A DNA stretch of 64,000 nucleotides from CALCHA01 sp035548175 (GCA_035548175.1 DASZTO010000096.1:1-64000); one strand, 5' to 3'; counted from the stretch's first letter, positions 28,853 through 37,677 are shown. Numbers and translations: made by a program. The notes: generated by a model not told the origin, from the sequence alone.

Positions 28853-30774
28853 CAGGTCCCCGCCGTCACATGGGTCGCGAGGGTGTCCAGGAGGGTTGCC
28901 GCACGTTTGCGGACGCGGACGTTGGGGTCGCGCCGCGCCATGGCGGAGACCTGGCGCACCATCTCGAGAAGCTGGAGTTCCTGCACGACCCAGAGCGCGG
29001 ACATGCGATGGATGGGGTTCTGATCCATCAGCATTTTGAGCAGGCATTCGCGGGCCGTTTCGAAGTTGAACCGGCTGATGGCCTTGATGGCGTTGGCCCG
29101 CTCCCGGTTGTGGCGGGAGTTGAGCATGGCAAGGACCTGCTGGCTGCGATCGGCGATGCGGAGCGCTTCCATGCTTTCGATGGCGTTGGCGCGGACGCGC
29201 GCGTCGGTGTGATGCGCGGCATGTTCGAGAAGATCCTTGAGGCGGGGATCCTCGAGGCGTCCCGCGAGCTTGACCGCGATGGCGGCGACGCGGACGTCGG
29301 CATGGCCGCAGAGCGCGATGATCTGGGTGCGGAAACCGGCGACGTTGTCGAGCGAGGAGAGCATTTTGAGGCCCTGCGCGACCTCGGCCACCTGCGTGGA
29401 TGCGAGGCGGAGGCGGAGGGCGTCGATGAAGGCGGGATCGGTCGCGGCGGCGCGAGCGTGCGTGTGGCGCATGGCGGGGGGCACCTGGGAGAAGCGTTCC
29501 CAGGCTTTTTCAAAGGCGCCGATGTGACCTGACGCCGCCGATTCGACGGCCGTCGTCATGACAGAGATTCGCGCCACTCCGACGCCGCCGCGGGCGATTT
29601 TGCGGACCGAATCATGGCGGCTGCTGGAAAGCCGCGAGGCGAGTCCGCGGTAATCCGTGCCGACGCCGACCATGGAGGTGCGGCGGCCCATGATGGTGCG
29701 TGCGGCGATTCGCGCCACGCGTTCGTCGGGATCATCCGCCAGCCGCACCAGCAGTTCCCCGGCCTCTCCGGCGCACGCCCGCGCCGCGGCCTGCGCGATC
29801 GCCAGCCGCCACGCCACGCCTTCGGGTCCGACCGGGGACAACTGGAGCATGCTCTGGAAGAGGGCGGCCTTCTGGACTGGGGGGATCCCGACCTTTTCGA
29901 TGATGCGAAGCCACCCGGGCCAGTTGTCTTCATTGACCAGTCCACGTCCGGCGCCTTTCTTAAAAGCGGTCACGAACTTGGCCTGCGCGACGGTCGCGGC
30001 CGTCTGCGCGAGGACCGGATCGAGCAGCCGGTAGGCTTCGCCGCAGAGCGCGTGGAGCATGGCGGGATCATCCGCCGCCGCGAGGCCGGCCATGGCGGCG
30101 GGCTTGAGGGTCGATCCGAGCGCCAGGAGTGTGCCGCGGGCGATCATGGGATCCCTGGGATTTCGCAGCACGAGGGTGGCGGCGCGGGTGGCTTCGTCGT
30201 AGGTGTCGCCGAAGCAGGCCCAGGTGTGACCATCCTGCTTGCGTTCGAGGGCCAGCGCCGCGGTCACAGCGGCCGTCTGCCGGTGGGTCTTGAAGGTGCG
30301 CAGACCATGCTCGACGGCCTTTTCCATCTGCTCGGCCTGGTCGCCTTCGCAGCAGGTGGTCAGATGCTTGCGCACGGCCTCGAGCAGCGCGCGGCCGGCG
30401 AGTTCGCGGACCGCCTGGCGGGCGTCGATGAGGGCTTCGACGAGGAGATAGGTCAGCTTGGCATCAGCGCATTCGCGGACGATGGTGATCACATTTTCGC
30501 GCGAGGGGCCGTCGGAATCCTGCATGGTCTCGGCCAGGGGTCCGAACAATTCGCGGGGGCGCGCCACCATGTCTCGCCGGACGGTTTCGTCGAGCGAGTT
30601 GAAGGCGCGGATGAGCGCCACCCAGCCGCCGCGCTTGTTGCGCTCGAGGAGCAACTGGGCCAGTTCGTGCTGCTGGTGGGGGAGCGCGGCAGCGAGGACG
30701 CGGTCCGCCATGCGCTCGACCGCGACATTGCGCGATGCGAGCAGCTTCTTCAAAATCGCCTGCCGTGCCGACAT
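28852..30774 (-). CDS. HEAT-repeat protein
   Basis: The 640 residues are almost entirely short helical pairs; clear HEAT-type units include DARVRANAIESMEALRIADR, NRERANAIKAISRFNFETAR and NVRVRKRAATLLDTLATHV. No signal peptide or enzyme motif is visible, so it is probably a cytosolic scaffold. The start MSARQAILKKLLASRNVAVE follows a GGAAGA site; longer upstream reading is low-quality. It is translationally coupled to a small membrane protein, so the two may form a membrane-linked assembly. Partner proteins are unknown. Confidence 0.8.
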   Translation of the reverse strand: MSARQAILKKLLASRNVAVERMADRVLAAALPHQQHELAQLLLERNKRGGWVALIRAFNSLDETVRRDMVARPRELFGPLAETMQDSDGPSRENVITIVRECADAKLTYLLVEALIDARQAVRELAGRALLEAVRKHLTTCCEGDQAEQMEKAVEHGLRTFKTHRQTAAVTAALALERKQDGHTWACFGDTYDEATRAATLVLRNPRDPMIARGTLLALGSTLKPAAMAGLAAADDPAMLHALCGEAYRLLDPVLAQTAATVAQAKFVTAFKKGAGRGLVNEDNWPGWLRIIEKVGIPPVQKAALFQSMLQLSPVGPEGVAWRLAIAQAAARACAGEAGELLVRLADDPDERVARIAARTIMGRRTSMVGVGTDYRGLASRLSSSRHDSVRKIARGGVGVARISVMTTAVESAASGHIGAFEKAWERFSQVPPAMRHTHARAAATDPAFIDALRLRLASTQVAEVAQGLKMLSSLDNVAGFRTQIIALCGHADVRVAAIAVKLAGRLEDPRLKDLLEHAAHHTDARVRANAIESMEALRIADRSQQVLAMLNSRHNRERANAIKAISRFNFETARECLLKMLMDQNPIHRMSALWVVQELQLLEMVRQVSAMARRDPNVRVRKRAATLLDTLATHVTAGT

Positions 30775-30978
30775 ATGTGTCTTCCCGGTGTGGGGGTCCG
30801 GGAAAATTATCGGTAGCCCCCGGACGCCCCTTTCGCGCAACTTCACCCCCCAAACGAGGAAATTTTTGGCTTTTTCCCGATCGAATAGGGGGGTAGTCGG
30901 GCGGCGTGTTCGGCCGATAACAATCCGTGCTGCGCTTCCGCCAGAGGAGTTCTGCGGGGACGGTTCCGAGAATGGGAG

Positions 30979-30999
30979 AATCAAAAATCGAAAATCGAA
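30979..30999. repeat. heptamer repeat (AATCGAA type)
   Basis: AATCAAA, AATCGAA and AATCGAA stand just upstream of a TATAAT box. Confidence 0.7.
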
Positions 31000-31012
31000 G
31001 CGCGCTTTCCCC

Positions 31013-31018
31013 TATAAT
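31013..31018 (+). promoter_or_regulatory. -10 box of the DegT aminotransferase gene
   Basis: A perfect TATAAT stands 26 nt before the ATG at 31045. CGGAG serves as ribosome site. No -35 match; the position is taken by A-rich heptamer repeats. Confidence 0.5.
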
Positions 31019-31044
31019 CGGCCGTTTTATCGGAGCCCGCATCC

Positions 31045-32250
31045 ATGCCGCCATCCTCCCCGCCTTCTGCATCCTCCCCATCCTCCGCCGCGGCTCCGGC
31101 CGCAGCGCGTCCGGTCCCGCTGTTCGAGCTGGCGACCCAGTGGCAGATCATCCGCAATGACGTGGAAGCGGCGGTGAAAGAGGTGCTGGATTCCCAGCAA
31201 TACACCTCCGGCGCCTCCTCCGGGCCGTTCGTCGGCCGGTTCGAGGAACATCTCGGGGCCATTCTCAACGCCCGGGTCGTCGCGCTGTCTTCCGGGACCG
31301 ACGCCATCCTCGCCGCGATGATGGCCCTGGGCGTCGGTCGCGATGAACAGGACCGGCCCCACGAGGTCATCACCACCCCCTTTACGTTTTTCGCGACCGC
31401 CGGGTGCATCGTGCGGGCCGGCGCGCGGCCTGTGTTTGTGGATATCGATCCGGCGACTTTTCTCATGGACCTTCAGCAGACAGCCGCCGCCATCACGCCC
31501 CGCACGCGCGCCATCGTCCCGGTGCATCTCTACGGCCAGATGCTGGACACCGCCGCGCTCGCGGCCATCGCCGGGCCACGGCGTCTGGCGATCATTGAAG
31601 ACGCCGCCCAGTGCATCGGCGCGCGCGATCAGCACGGCCACCAGATCGCTGAGAACGCCGCCTGCGCCTGCCTGAGCTTCTATCCGACCAAAAATCTGGG
31701 CGCCGCCGGAGACGCCGGCGCGCTGGTCACGCGGGATCCCGCCCTCGCGACGCGTTTCCTTCAGACCCGCCAGCATGGCGAAACCGAACGCTATCACCAT
31801 GGATTCGTCGGGGGCAACTTCCGCATGGACGCGCTGCAGGCGGCCGTGCTCAACGTCAAACTCAAATGGCTCAACGAGTGGAACAACCGCCGCCGCGCCA
31901 TCGCCGGGTATTACACCCGGCGTTTCACCAGCGAATCCCGGGGGGCCATCATTCCTCCCGCGGAAATTCCCGGCGCCTTGCACGTTTACCACCAGTACGT
32001 CATCCGCGTTGCAGACGGGAAACGTGATGCGCTGCGCGAACACCTCTCCAAAAACGGCGTCGGCTCCAACATCTATTATCCCAAACCCCTCCACCTCCAG
32101 GCCTGCTTCGCCAACCTTGGCTATAAAAAGGGCGATTTTCCGGTTACCGAAAAAGCGTGCGAAGAAGTGCTGGCCCTTCCCATCTTTCCCGAGCTCACCG
32201 ATTCACAGCTGGAACGCGTGGCCGGGGTTGTCCTGTCGTTCTTCCAATAG
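31045..32250 (+). CDS. DegT/DnrJ/EryC1/StrS-family PLP aminotransferase
   Basis: The 401-residue enzyme has an Ala/Ser/Pro leader of about 20 residues, then GTDAILAAMMALGVG (substrate phosphate loop), EDAAQCIGARD (PLP pyridine Asp) and SFYPTKNLGAAGDAGALVT, in which the Lys binds PLP. VGGNFRMDALQAAVL closes the family pattern. These enzymes make amino sugars on nucleotide-sugar carriers. No other nucleotide-sugar genes are adjacent, so the substrate is open; the next gene is a sugar isomerase-type protein with its own leader. Confidence 0.92.
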   Translation: MPPSSPPSASSPSSAAAPAAARPVPLFELATQWQIIRNDVEAAVKEVLDSQQYTSGASSGPFVGRFEEHLGAILNARVVALSSGTDAILAAMMALGVGRDEQDRPHEVITTPFTFFATAGCIVRAGARPVFVDIDPATFLMDLQQTAAAITPRTRAIVPVHLYGQMLDTAALAAIAGPRRLAIIEDAAQCIGARDQHGHQIAENAACACLSFYPTKNLGAAGDAGALVTRDPALATRFLQTRQHGETERYHHGFVGGNFRMDALQAAVLNVKLKWLNEWNNRRRAIAGYYTRRFTSESRGAIIPPAEIPGALHVYHQYVIRVADGKRDALREHLSKNGVGSNIYYPKPLHLQACFANLGYKKGDFPVTEKACEEVLALPIFPELTDSQLERVAGVVLSFFQ

Positions 32251-32424
32251 GGCCGCCCAGGCTTGATGGCATGCGATGCCTCTGGGAGCGGGAATGGTCC
32301 GAAACAGAGGGGGACAATTAGACGGATCCCGTTCGCTGGGTCGTGAAGTTTGAATTGCCGGTCGTTCGCTTGCGGCAGTATCATCCTTCGCGACGCACAC
32401 CTGCCGCCCGTCAAGGAGCCCTTC

Positions 32425-33489
32425 ATGCCGCGCCCCGTCGTCCTTTTCACCGGCCAATGGGCCGACCTCCCGCTTGAGCAGCTGTGCCAAAAGGCCAAAC
32501 GGTTCGGGTATGACGGGCTTGAACTGGCCTGCTGGGGCGATCACTTCAACGTGCAGGAGGCGCTTGACGACAGAAGCTACGTGAAGAAGAAGTGGGCCAC
32601 GCTTCAGAAGCACGGGCTTACCTGTTACACGCTGGCCGCCCACCTGGTCGGGCAGTGCGTGTGCGATCCCATCGACGACCGGCACAAAGCGATCCTGCCG
32701 GCGCACGTCTGGGGCGATGGCAAGCCGGAAGGAGTGCGCGCCCGCGCCGCCGCGGAACTTGCCGACACCGCCCGCGCCTCTCGAAAATTCTTCGACGCCG
32801 CCCCGCGCGCCATCCAGAACCAGCTCAAATCGTTTGGCGACGGCAAGCACATGGAACTCACCGTCCCCGGTTTCACCGGCTCTTCAATCTGGCATTATGT
32901 GTACGCGTTCCCGCCCGTCGCTCCCGCGCAAATCGATGCCGGCTACCAGGATTTCGCCCAGCGTTTCAACCCCATCCTCGATATCTTCGATGAGCACGAC
33001 GTCAGCTTCGCGCTGGAGGTGCACCCCACCGAAATCGCCTTCGACATCGTCTCGGCCCACCGCGCTCTAGCGGCCCTCGACAATCGCCGCGCCTTCGGCT
33101 TCAACTACGATCCCTCGCACCTCGTGTACCAGGGGGTGGATTACGTCCAGTTCATCCGCGAATTCGCCGACCGCATTTACCGGGTCCACATGAAAGACGC
33201 CTGGAAGTCGGCCGCCGCGCGCCGCTCCGGGGTCTTCGGCGGGCACCTTCCGTTTGGCGATCCCGAACGGTACTGGGAATTCCGCTCTCTGGGCCATGGA
33301 TCGGTTGATTTCGAGGAGGTCATCCGCGGCCTGAACTTCGCCAATTACCGGGGGCCGTTCGCGGTCGAGTGGGAAGACCAGAACATGGACCGCGAGCATG
33401 GCGCAGCCGAAGCCGCCGCCTTCGTCCGGCGCCTGGATTTCGCGGGGAGCGAGATCATTTTTGACGCGCAGTTCGAGCGCCGGCGATAA
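32425..33489 (+). CDS. sugar phosphate isomerase/epimerase-like TIM-barrel protein
   Basis: The 354-residue protein has an AP-endonuclease-2-type barrel: KRFGYDGLELACWGDHFNVQ, VSFALEVHPTEIAFDI, FGFNYDPSHLVYQGVDY, IYRVHMKDAW and FAVEWEDQNMD supply the expected Glu, His and Asp metal ligands. Such proteins act as isomerases, epimerases or dehydratases on sugars or inositols; the substrate is not deducible. AAGGAG is 6 nt before the ATG. It leads an operon with a small membrane protein and a pseudouridine synthase. Confidence 0.88.
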   Translation: MPRPVVLFTGQWADLPLEQLCQKAKRFGYDGLELACWGDHFNVQEALDDRSYVKKKWATLQKHGLTCYTLAAHLVGQCVCDPIDDRHKAILPAHVWGDGKPEGVRARAAAELADTARASRKFFDAAPRAIQNQLKSFGDGKHMELTVPGFTGSSIWHYVYAFPPVAPAQIDAGYQDFAQRFNPILDIFDEHDVSFALEVHPTEIAFDIVSAHRALAALDNRRAFGFNYDPSHLVYQGVDYVQFIREFADRIYRVHMKDAWKSAAARRSGVFGGHLPFGDPERYWEFRSLGHGSVDFEEVIRGLNFANYRGPFAVEWEDQNMDREHGAAEAAAFVRRLDFAGSEIIFDAQFERRR

Positions 33490-33491
33490 CC

Positions 33492-33668
33492 ATGCGCGCC
33501 GTCTCCGTCATTTTCATGGTGCTGGCCGTCGCGCTGATCGCTCTGGGGCGCCAGCAGGTGCGGCTTTCCCGCCGCGCGGCCGCTGGCCGGGCCGGCCAGA
33601 ACGCCATCGGCTGGATGCTCACGCTCGCCGGTTCCCTTTGCATGGTTGTCGGAGTGATCCTCTGGTGA
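33492..33668 (+). CDS. 58-residue protein with two membrane helices
   Basis: MRAVSVIFMVLAVALIALGR forms the first helix, followed by a basic cytosolic loop (RLSRRAAAGRAG) and a second helix GWMLTLAGSLCMVVGVILW. It begins two bases after the isomerase stop codon, and its stop overlaps the GTG of the next gene. Position and composition argue for a real, translationally coupled gene of unknown function. Confidence 0.6.
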   Translation: MRAVSVIFMVLAVALIALGRQQVRLSRRAAAGRAGQNAIGWMLTLAGSLCMVVGVILW

Positions 33669-34474
33669 AACACCATCCGCGACACCCCCCGGAGCGTCCG
33701 CCGGCCCGTGCGGCGGTCACCGCGAATCCCGCGATTCCCGTGGCGATCGTTCACGAAGACCCTGACCTGCTCATCGTCGACAAGCCCGCCGGCCTGGTCA
33801 CGCAGCCCGGCAAAGGCCACGCCTCGGATTCGCTGCTCAACGCGGTTTTCGCGCTGCGCGAGGGACTCATCGGAAAGCTCCTTCAGAACCTGGGCCAGCG
33901 GCGCGATTTCGGTCTGCTTCATCGCCTCGATAAGGAGACCTCCGGGCTGCTCGTCATCGCCAAAACCCCGAACGCCTACGACCAGCTTCGCCGGGATTTT
34001 GAAGCCCGCCGCATCGATAAGGAATACCTCGCCCTGACCGCCGGCATACCGACACCCGCCCAGGGGGTCATCCAGGCCAGGCTCAAGGAAGTGGAAATCC
34101 CGAACGCCCGATCCACATACGCTTCCATCAAAAAAGTCGTCATCTCCCGCCAGGGCCAGGAAGCCCTCACCGCTTACAAGGTCCAATCGCACGGCCAAAC
34201 CCCGCCCGCCGCCCTCGTCCACCTCACCATCAAGACGGGCCGGCTCCACCAGATCCGGGCCCATATGCTTTTTCTGAACTGCCAAGTCCTGGGCGACCCC
34301 GTCTACTGCCCGCCGAACATCGACCCGCGGGCGTATCCTCACCCCCCACGGCTATGCCTCCATGCCACCCGCCTGGGCTTCAAGCACCCTGCGACGGACA
34401 AATGGACGCACTTCACGTCGCCGCTTCCGGCGGACCTCACCGCGTACGCCAGGAAACTGCATCTCAGTGCGTGA
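33665..34474 (+). CDS. RluA-family pseudouridine synthase
   Basis: The 269 residues have LLIVDKPAGLVTQPGKGHAS and the catalytic HRLDKETSGLLVIAKT (active-site Asp), then LIKTGRLHQIRAHM-like text (TIKTGRLHQIRAHMLFLNCQ). It isomerises uridine in rRNA or tRNA; the exact site is not predictable, though the length fits RluD/RluA types without an S4 domain. The GTG at 33665 overlaps the stop of the upstream small membrane gene (GTGA). Codons are C-ending, in contrast with the G-rich DNA that begins just after this gene. Confidence 0.92.
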   Translation: MKHHPRHPPERPPARAAVTANPAIPVAIVHEDPDLLIVDKPAGLVTQPGKGHASDSLLNAVFALREGLIGKLLQNLGQRRDFGLLHRLDKETSGLLVIAKTPNAYDQLRRDFEARRIDKEYLALTAGIPTPAQGVIQARLKEVEIPNARSTYASIKKVVISRQGQEALTAYKVQSHGQTPPAALVHLTIKTGRLHQIRAHMLFLNCQVLGDPVYCPPNIDPRAYPHPPRLCLHATRLGFKHPATDKWTHFTSPLPADLTAYARKLHLSA

Positions 34475-34666
34475 CCGGCGCATTGAGGGATTGTGGTCAG
34501 CGTGGGTCGAAACCTTCGCCGCGCTGGTATGGCAGTTTGGGAAATTTAGGGCGCAGTGCAGGGAATGCCGTCGGAAAAGCGAAGCGGCCAATTACATCTT
34601 GACCGGGAAGCACGATTTTGTTGCCATTTACTGATAATTGGCGGGGCGATTGAAGGAGGCGAACAC

Positions 34667-35377
34667 ATGCGTGGGCTTTGGTCGATCGGTGTCGCGTGCG
34701 GACTGGCGCTGTGGAGTATGAGTCGGGCGCAGGGCGCGACCGTAAGTTTCGATTTTTCGGGCACGGCAGGGGTGTCGTCCAGTGTGACGGTGACGGGGTC
34801 GAATCCCGCATTTATGGCGACGGCGACGGGGAAGACTTACGCGGCCAGCGTGCTGTTTGGATCGGTGACTTCGTTTACGAACCCGCCGGCATATGCGTCG
34901 GGGACGCTGGTGGCTGTGAATCGATTTGACAACACCTTGGGGGTGGATTCGGACAGCGTGAATACGGAAACGGGGACGAATAATCGGCGGATCAATGTGT
35001 ACAGCAGCTTTGCCGAGGTGTTGTGGGTGACGATCTCGCCGGCGAGCGGGTACACGATCGATTCGGTGACGCTGACGAATGTGGATGTCGGGGAGGCGGG
35101 TGGGTTATTGGATGCATCGGGGCACGACCTGACGTTTACGCCGAGCGCTGACGGGCAGGATTTGACGTTTACGCCGCCGGTGAATGCCAACATTTTCGGG
35201 GTGTACCAGGCCAACAAAGTTTCGGGGGCAAGCGCTCCGGGGATCAAGCTGAGCGGATTCGACATCACGTTATCCGCGACGGCAGCGCCGTTGCCGAGCG
35301 CGGTGTGGGGTGGGGCGGTGCTGGTGGGGTTGCTGGGGGTGCGGGTGCGGCGGAGGGGGAGAGTGTGCATCGGATGA
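34667..35377 (+). CDS. exported protein with VPLPA-CTERM-like sorting tail
   Basis: A 236-residue protein with a signal peptide (MRGLWSIGVACGLALWSMSR, then AQGA), a beta-rich Ser/Thr/Asn region and a C-terminal APLPSAVWGGAVLVGLLG followed by RVRRRGR. That tail (short motif, membrane helix, basic end) is the VPLPA-type exosortase signal. A short internal repeat, DLTFTPSADGQDLTFTP, is present. It should be exported and processed by an exosortase encoded elsewhere. AGGAGG precedes the ATG by 8 nt. Confidence 0.82.
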   Translation: MRGLWSIGVACGLALWSMSRAQGATVSFDFSGTAGVSSSVTVTGSNPAFMATATGKTYAASVLFGSVTSFTNPPAYASGTLVAVNRFDNTLGVDSDSVNTETGTNNRRINVYSSFAEVLWVTISPASGYTIDSVTLTNVDVGEAGGLLDASGHDLTFTPSADGQDLTFTPPVNANIFGVYQANKVSGASAPGIKLSGFDITLSATAAPLPSAVWGGAVLVGLLGVRVRRRGRVCIG

Positions 35378-35436
35378 CCGGCGGACCGGAGGAGGGGGAT
35401 CGGGCGCTCAGAGGGGGAAAAATGAGGGCATGGGCG

Positions 35437-35466
35437 TTGACAGTGCGGGGGGTGGGGCGTTAGAGT
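35437..35466 (+). promoter_or_regulatory. promoter upstream of rplC
   Basis: A perfect TTGACA (35437-35442), an 18-bp spacer and TAGAGT (35461-35466). The leader would be nearly 400 nt. Confidence 0.5.
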
Positions 35467-35539
35467 GGCCGATCTTGCTGCTGATTTGGCGTGCTTGTGT
35501 GCGTGAGATGGGTGGCAAGAGGCGTCGATTGACGCCGGC

Positions 35540-35596
35540 ATGAACAACTGGAGTTTCTTCGGATCGCCCAACCAGAGTGATCCCGACCGGGCCTGA
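35540..35596 (+). CDS. possible 18-residue leader peptide
   Basis: An ATG directly after the GGCGTC/GACGCC hairpin opens MNNWSFFGSPNQSDPDRA and a stop. It could be an upstream regulatory frame in the rplC leader, but no ribosome site is evident and chance cannot be excluded. Confidence 0.2.
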   Translation: MNNWSFFGSPNQSDPDRA

Positions 35597-35625
35597 AACG
35601 GCGAGGTCTCCCCCCTCCCCCGAGG

Positions 35626-35653
35626 AGTCAGAAGTCAGTAGTCAGTAGTCAGA
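35626..35653. repeat. heptamer repeat in the rplC leader
   Basis: AGTCAGA, AGTCAGT, AGTCAGT and AGTCAGA in clean tandem. Confidence 0.9.
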
Positions 35654-35867
35654 AGTGACGGCGGACTAGTGGCTGTGACCGAGGGCGAGAGGCGGCTGCG
35701 AGATTGAAGATCGCCTAATACGGGTCCTGGTTCTGAGGCTGGTGGCTCCTCCCGATCCTTTAAGAGGGACGGGTGGCGAGACCAGACGGGATATCGCGGT
35801 GAACCTGACACTCTCTTCGCTGGAGAGATACGGGTTCAGATGAGGCAGCCGGAGAGAGAGGAATGCC

Positions 35868-36566
35868 ATGAGCGAGAATGGTACCGCTACTGCTATTGCC
35901 CCGTTAGCCGCCTTGCTGGGACGCAAGGTGGGCATGACCCGGATTTACGACGAGAAGGGCACGATTGTGCCGGTGACCGTCGTGCAGGCGGGTCCGTGCG
36001 TGGTGACGCAGGTCAAGACGGAAGACGGAAAAGACGGGTACAACGCGATTCAGCTTGGGTACGAGGACGTGAAAGAGCGTCGGTCGACCAAGCCGGTGGT
36101 GGGGCACTGCAAGAAGACGGGGCAGACCTCGCCGAAGCGTTTCTTCCGGGAAGTGCGGCTGAAGGACAAGGCGGGGATTGCTGCGGGGAGCACGCTGGAC
36201 GTGGCGATTTTCGACACGATCAAGTGGGTGGATGTGACGGGGATTTCGAAGGGGAAGGGTTTCCAGGGCGTGATGAAGCGGTGGAACTTCGGCGGTCAGC
36301 CGGCGTCGCACGGGACGGAACGTAAGCACCGTTCGCCGGGCGGTATCGGTGGCGGCCAGGGCACTCGTGGTCACGGCCGGGCGATCAAGAAAGGCAAGAA
36401 GATGGCGGGGCATCTGGGGAGCGAGCAGGTGACGACGCGGAACCTGCTGCTGGTGGGTGTGGATAAAGAGAAGCACCTGCTGCTGATCAAAGGGACGGTG
36501 CCGGGCGCGAACGGCGAAGTGGTGTTTGTGCGGCAGGCGAAGACGATTTTGAACAACACGAAGTGA
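35868..36566 (+). CDS. rplC: 50S ribosomal protein L3
   Basis: The 232 residues open with about 13 extra residues before LLGRKVGMTRIYDEKGTIVP. GKGFQGVMKRWNFGGQPASH and SPGGIGGGQGTRGHG form the long loop reaching the peptidyl-transferase centre. L3 helps start 23S rRNA folding. The gene is first in this cluster; rpsJ, normally ahead of it, is absent. A GAGAGGA ribosome site precedes the ATG. Confidence 0.97.
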   Translation: MSENGTATAIAPLAALLGRKVGMTRIYDEKGTIVPVTVVQAGPCVVTQVKTEDGKDGYNAIQLGYEDVKERRSTKPVVGHCKKTGQTSPKRFFREVRLKDKAGIAAGSTLDVAIFDTIKWVDVTGISKGKGFQGVMKRWNFGGQPASHGTERKHRSPGGIGGGQGTRGHGRAIKKGKKMAGHLGSEQVTTRNLLLVGVDKEKHLLLIKGTVPGANGEVVFVRQAKTILNNTK

Positions 36567-36568
36567 GA

Positions 36569-36609
36569 AGTCAAAGACAGTAGTCAGAAGTCAGTAGACG
36601 GAAGACAGA
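36569..36609. repeat. heptamer repeat, rplC-rplD spacer
   Basis: AGTCAA(A), AGACAGT, AGTCAGA, AGTCAGT, AGACGGA and AGACAGA. Confidence 0.85.
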
Positions 36610-36622
36610 AGCGGGTTGAGCC

Positions 36623-37288
36623 ATGATTGATGTGCCAGTGATGAATATCGAGGGGAAAGAGGTGGGGAAGTTTTCGGTGGACGAGGCGCTGCTGGGGACG
36701 ACGGTGCGTCCGGCGCTGTTGAAGCAGGCGCTGGTGCGGCATCATGCGAACCAGCGTCAGGGGACGGTGAAGACCAAGAGCCGGGCGGAAGTTGAGGGCT
36801 CGACGAAGAAGCTTTATGCCCAGAAGCACACGGGCAACGCGCGTCGCGGGAACATCCGCACGCCGGTGATGAAGGGCGGCGGCATGGCGTTCGCGAAGGC
36901 CCCGCGGGATTTCCGGCAGGAGATGCCGGTGCAGCAGCGGCGGCTGGCGCGGAACAACGCCATTTTGTCGAAGATTTTGTCGAACACGCTGGTGCTGCTC
37001 GATGGATTGAAGTTGCCGGCGGCGAAGACGAAGGAAGTGGCGAAGGTGCTGGCGGCGCTGAAGGCGGACCGTTCGGTGCTGATCGCGACGGAAGGGCTGG
37101 ATCAGCAGTTGTATCGCTCGGCGCGGAACATCCAGAAGACGCTGATCAAGCCGGCGGCGGAGATCAACGCGTATGATGTGCTCTCGAAGCGAACGATGAT
37201 CATGACGAAGGCGGCGCTTGAGGGCGTGCTCAAGGGCGCCAAGCCGAGCAAAGTGAAGACGGCGGAAACGGCCGAAGCGAAGGGATAA
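36623..37288 (+). CDS. rplD: 50S ribosomal protein L4
   Basis: The 221 residues include the loop KLYAQKHTGNARRGNIRTPV that lines the exit tunnel. L4 also represses its operon in enterobacteria; whether it does here is unknown, but the leader before rplC is structured. A Lys/Ala/Glu tail ends the protein. No clear Shine-Dalgarno precedes the ATG; the spacer is filled by heptamer repeats. Confidence 0.97.
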   Translation: MIDVPVMNIEGKEVGKFSVDEALLGTTVRPALLKQALVRHHANQRQGTVKTKSRAEVEGSTKKLYAQKHTGNARRGNIRTPVMKGGGMAFAKAPRDFRQEMPVQQRRLARNNAILSKILSNTLVLLDGLKLPAAKTKEVAKVLAALKADRSVLIATEGLDQQLYRSARNIQKTLIKPAAEINAYDVLSKRTMIMTKAALEGVLKGAKPSKVKTAETAEAKG

Positions 37289-37330
37289 AGAGACCGGAGG
37301 CTTCGGCCTTCGTGTTTTTGAGGACGAATC

Positions 37331-37615
37331 ATGGAACTGCACGAGACAGAGATTATCAAGTCGCCGGTGGTGTCGGAGAAGTCGACGTACCAGGCGGCGG
37401 TGCGGAACGCGTACACGTTCGAGGTGGACAAGAAGGCCTCGAAGGAAGAGATTCGCACGGCGGTGGAGAAGCTGTACAAGGTGAAGGTGGCGACGGTGCG
37501 GACGCTGAATGTGGCGGGCAAGCCGCGGCGGACGCGATCGGGCTACAAGACGACGCCGGAGTGGAAGAAGGCGTTGGTGACGCTGGAAGCGGATAACAAG
37601 ATCGATTTGTTTTGA
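37331..37615 (+). CDS. rplW: 50S ribosomal protein L23
   Basis: The 94 residues begin ELHETEIIKSPVVSEKSTY and continue AVRNAYTFEVDKKASKEEI, the core of the family. L23 sits at the tunnel exit and is the docking site for trigger factor and SRP. GAGGA precedes the ATG. Confidence 0.97.
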   Translation: MELHETEIIKSPVVSEKSTYQAAVRNAYTFEVDKKASKEEIRTAVEKLYKVKVATVRTLNVAGKPRRTRSGYKTTPEWKKALVTLEADNKIDLF

Positions 37616-37624
37616 GTGGTGAGT

Positions 37625-37666
37625 AGTCAGAAGTCAGAAGTCAGTAGTCAGTAGACGGAAGACAGT
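37625..37666. repeat. heptamer repeat, rplW-rplB spacer
   Basis: Six uninterrupted units: AGTCAGA x2, AGTCAGT x2, AGACGGA and AGACAGT. Confidence 0.95.
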
Positions 37667-37677
37667 AGGGTTTAGAT

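Larger units (their letters stand above)
35378..35867 (+). promoter_or_regulatory. long structured leader of the ribosomal cluster
   Basis: This 490-bp gap before rplC holds a promoter (35437-35466), a hairpin GGCGTC/GACGCC (35521-35536), an 18-codon frame (35540-35596), a heptamer repeat (35626-35653), a stem CCCG-CCT/AGG-CGGG (35751-35773) and a stem GAACC-CTCTC/GAGAG-GGTTC (35801-35837) shortly before the ribosome site. The folded parts are candidates for ribosomal-protein autoregulation; no known leader class was recognised. Confidence 0.5.
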
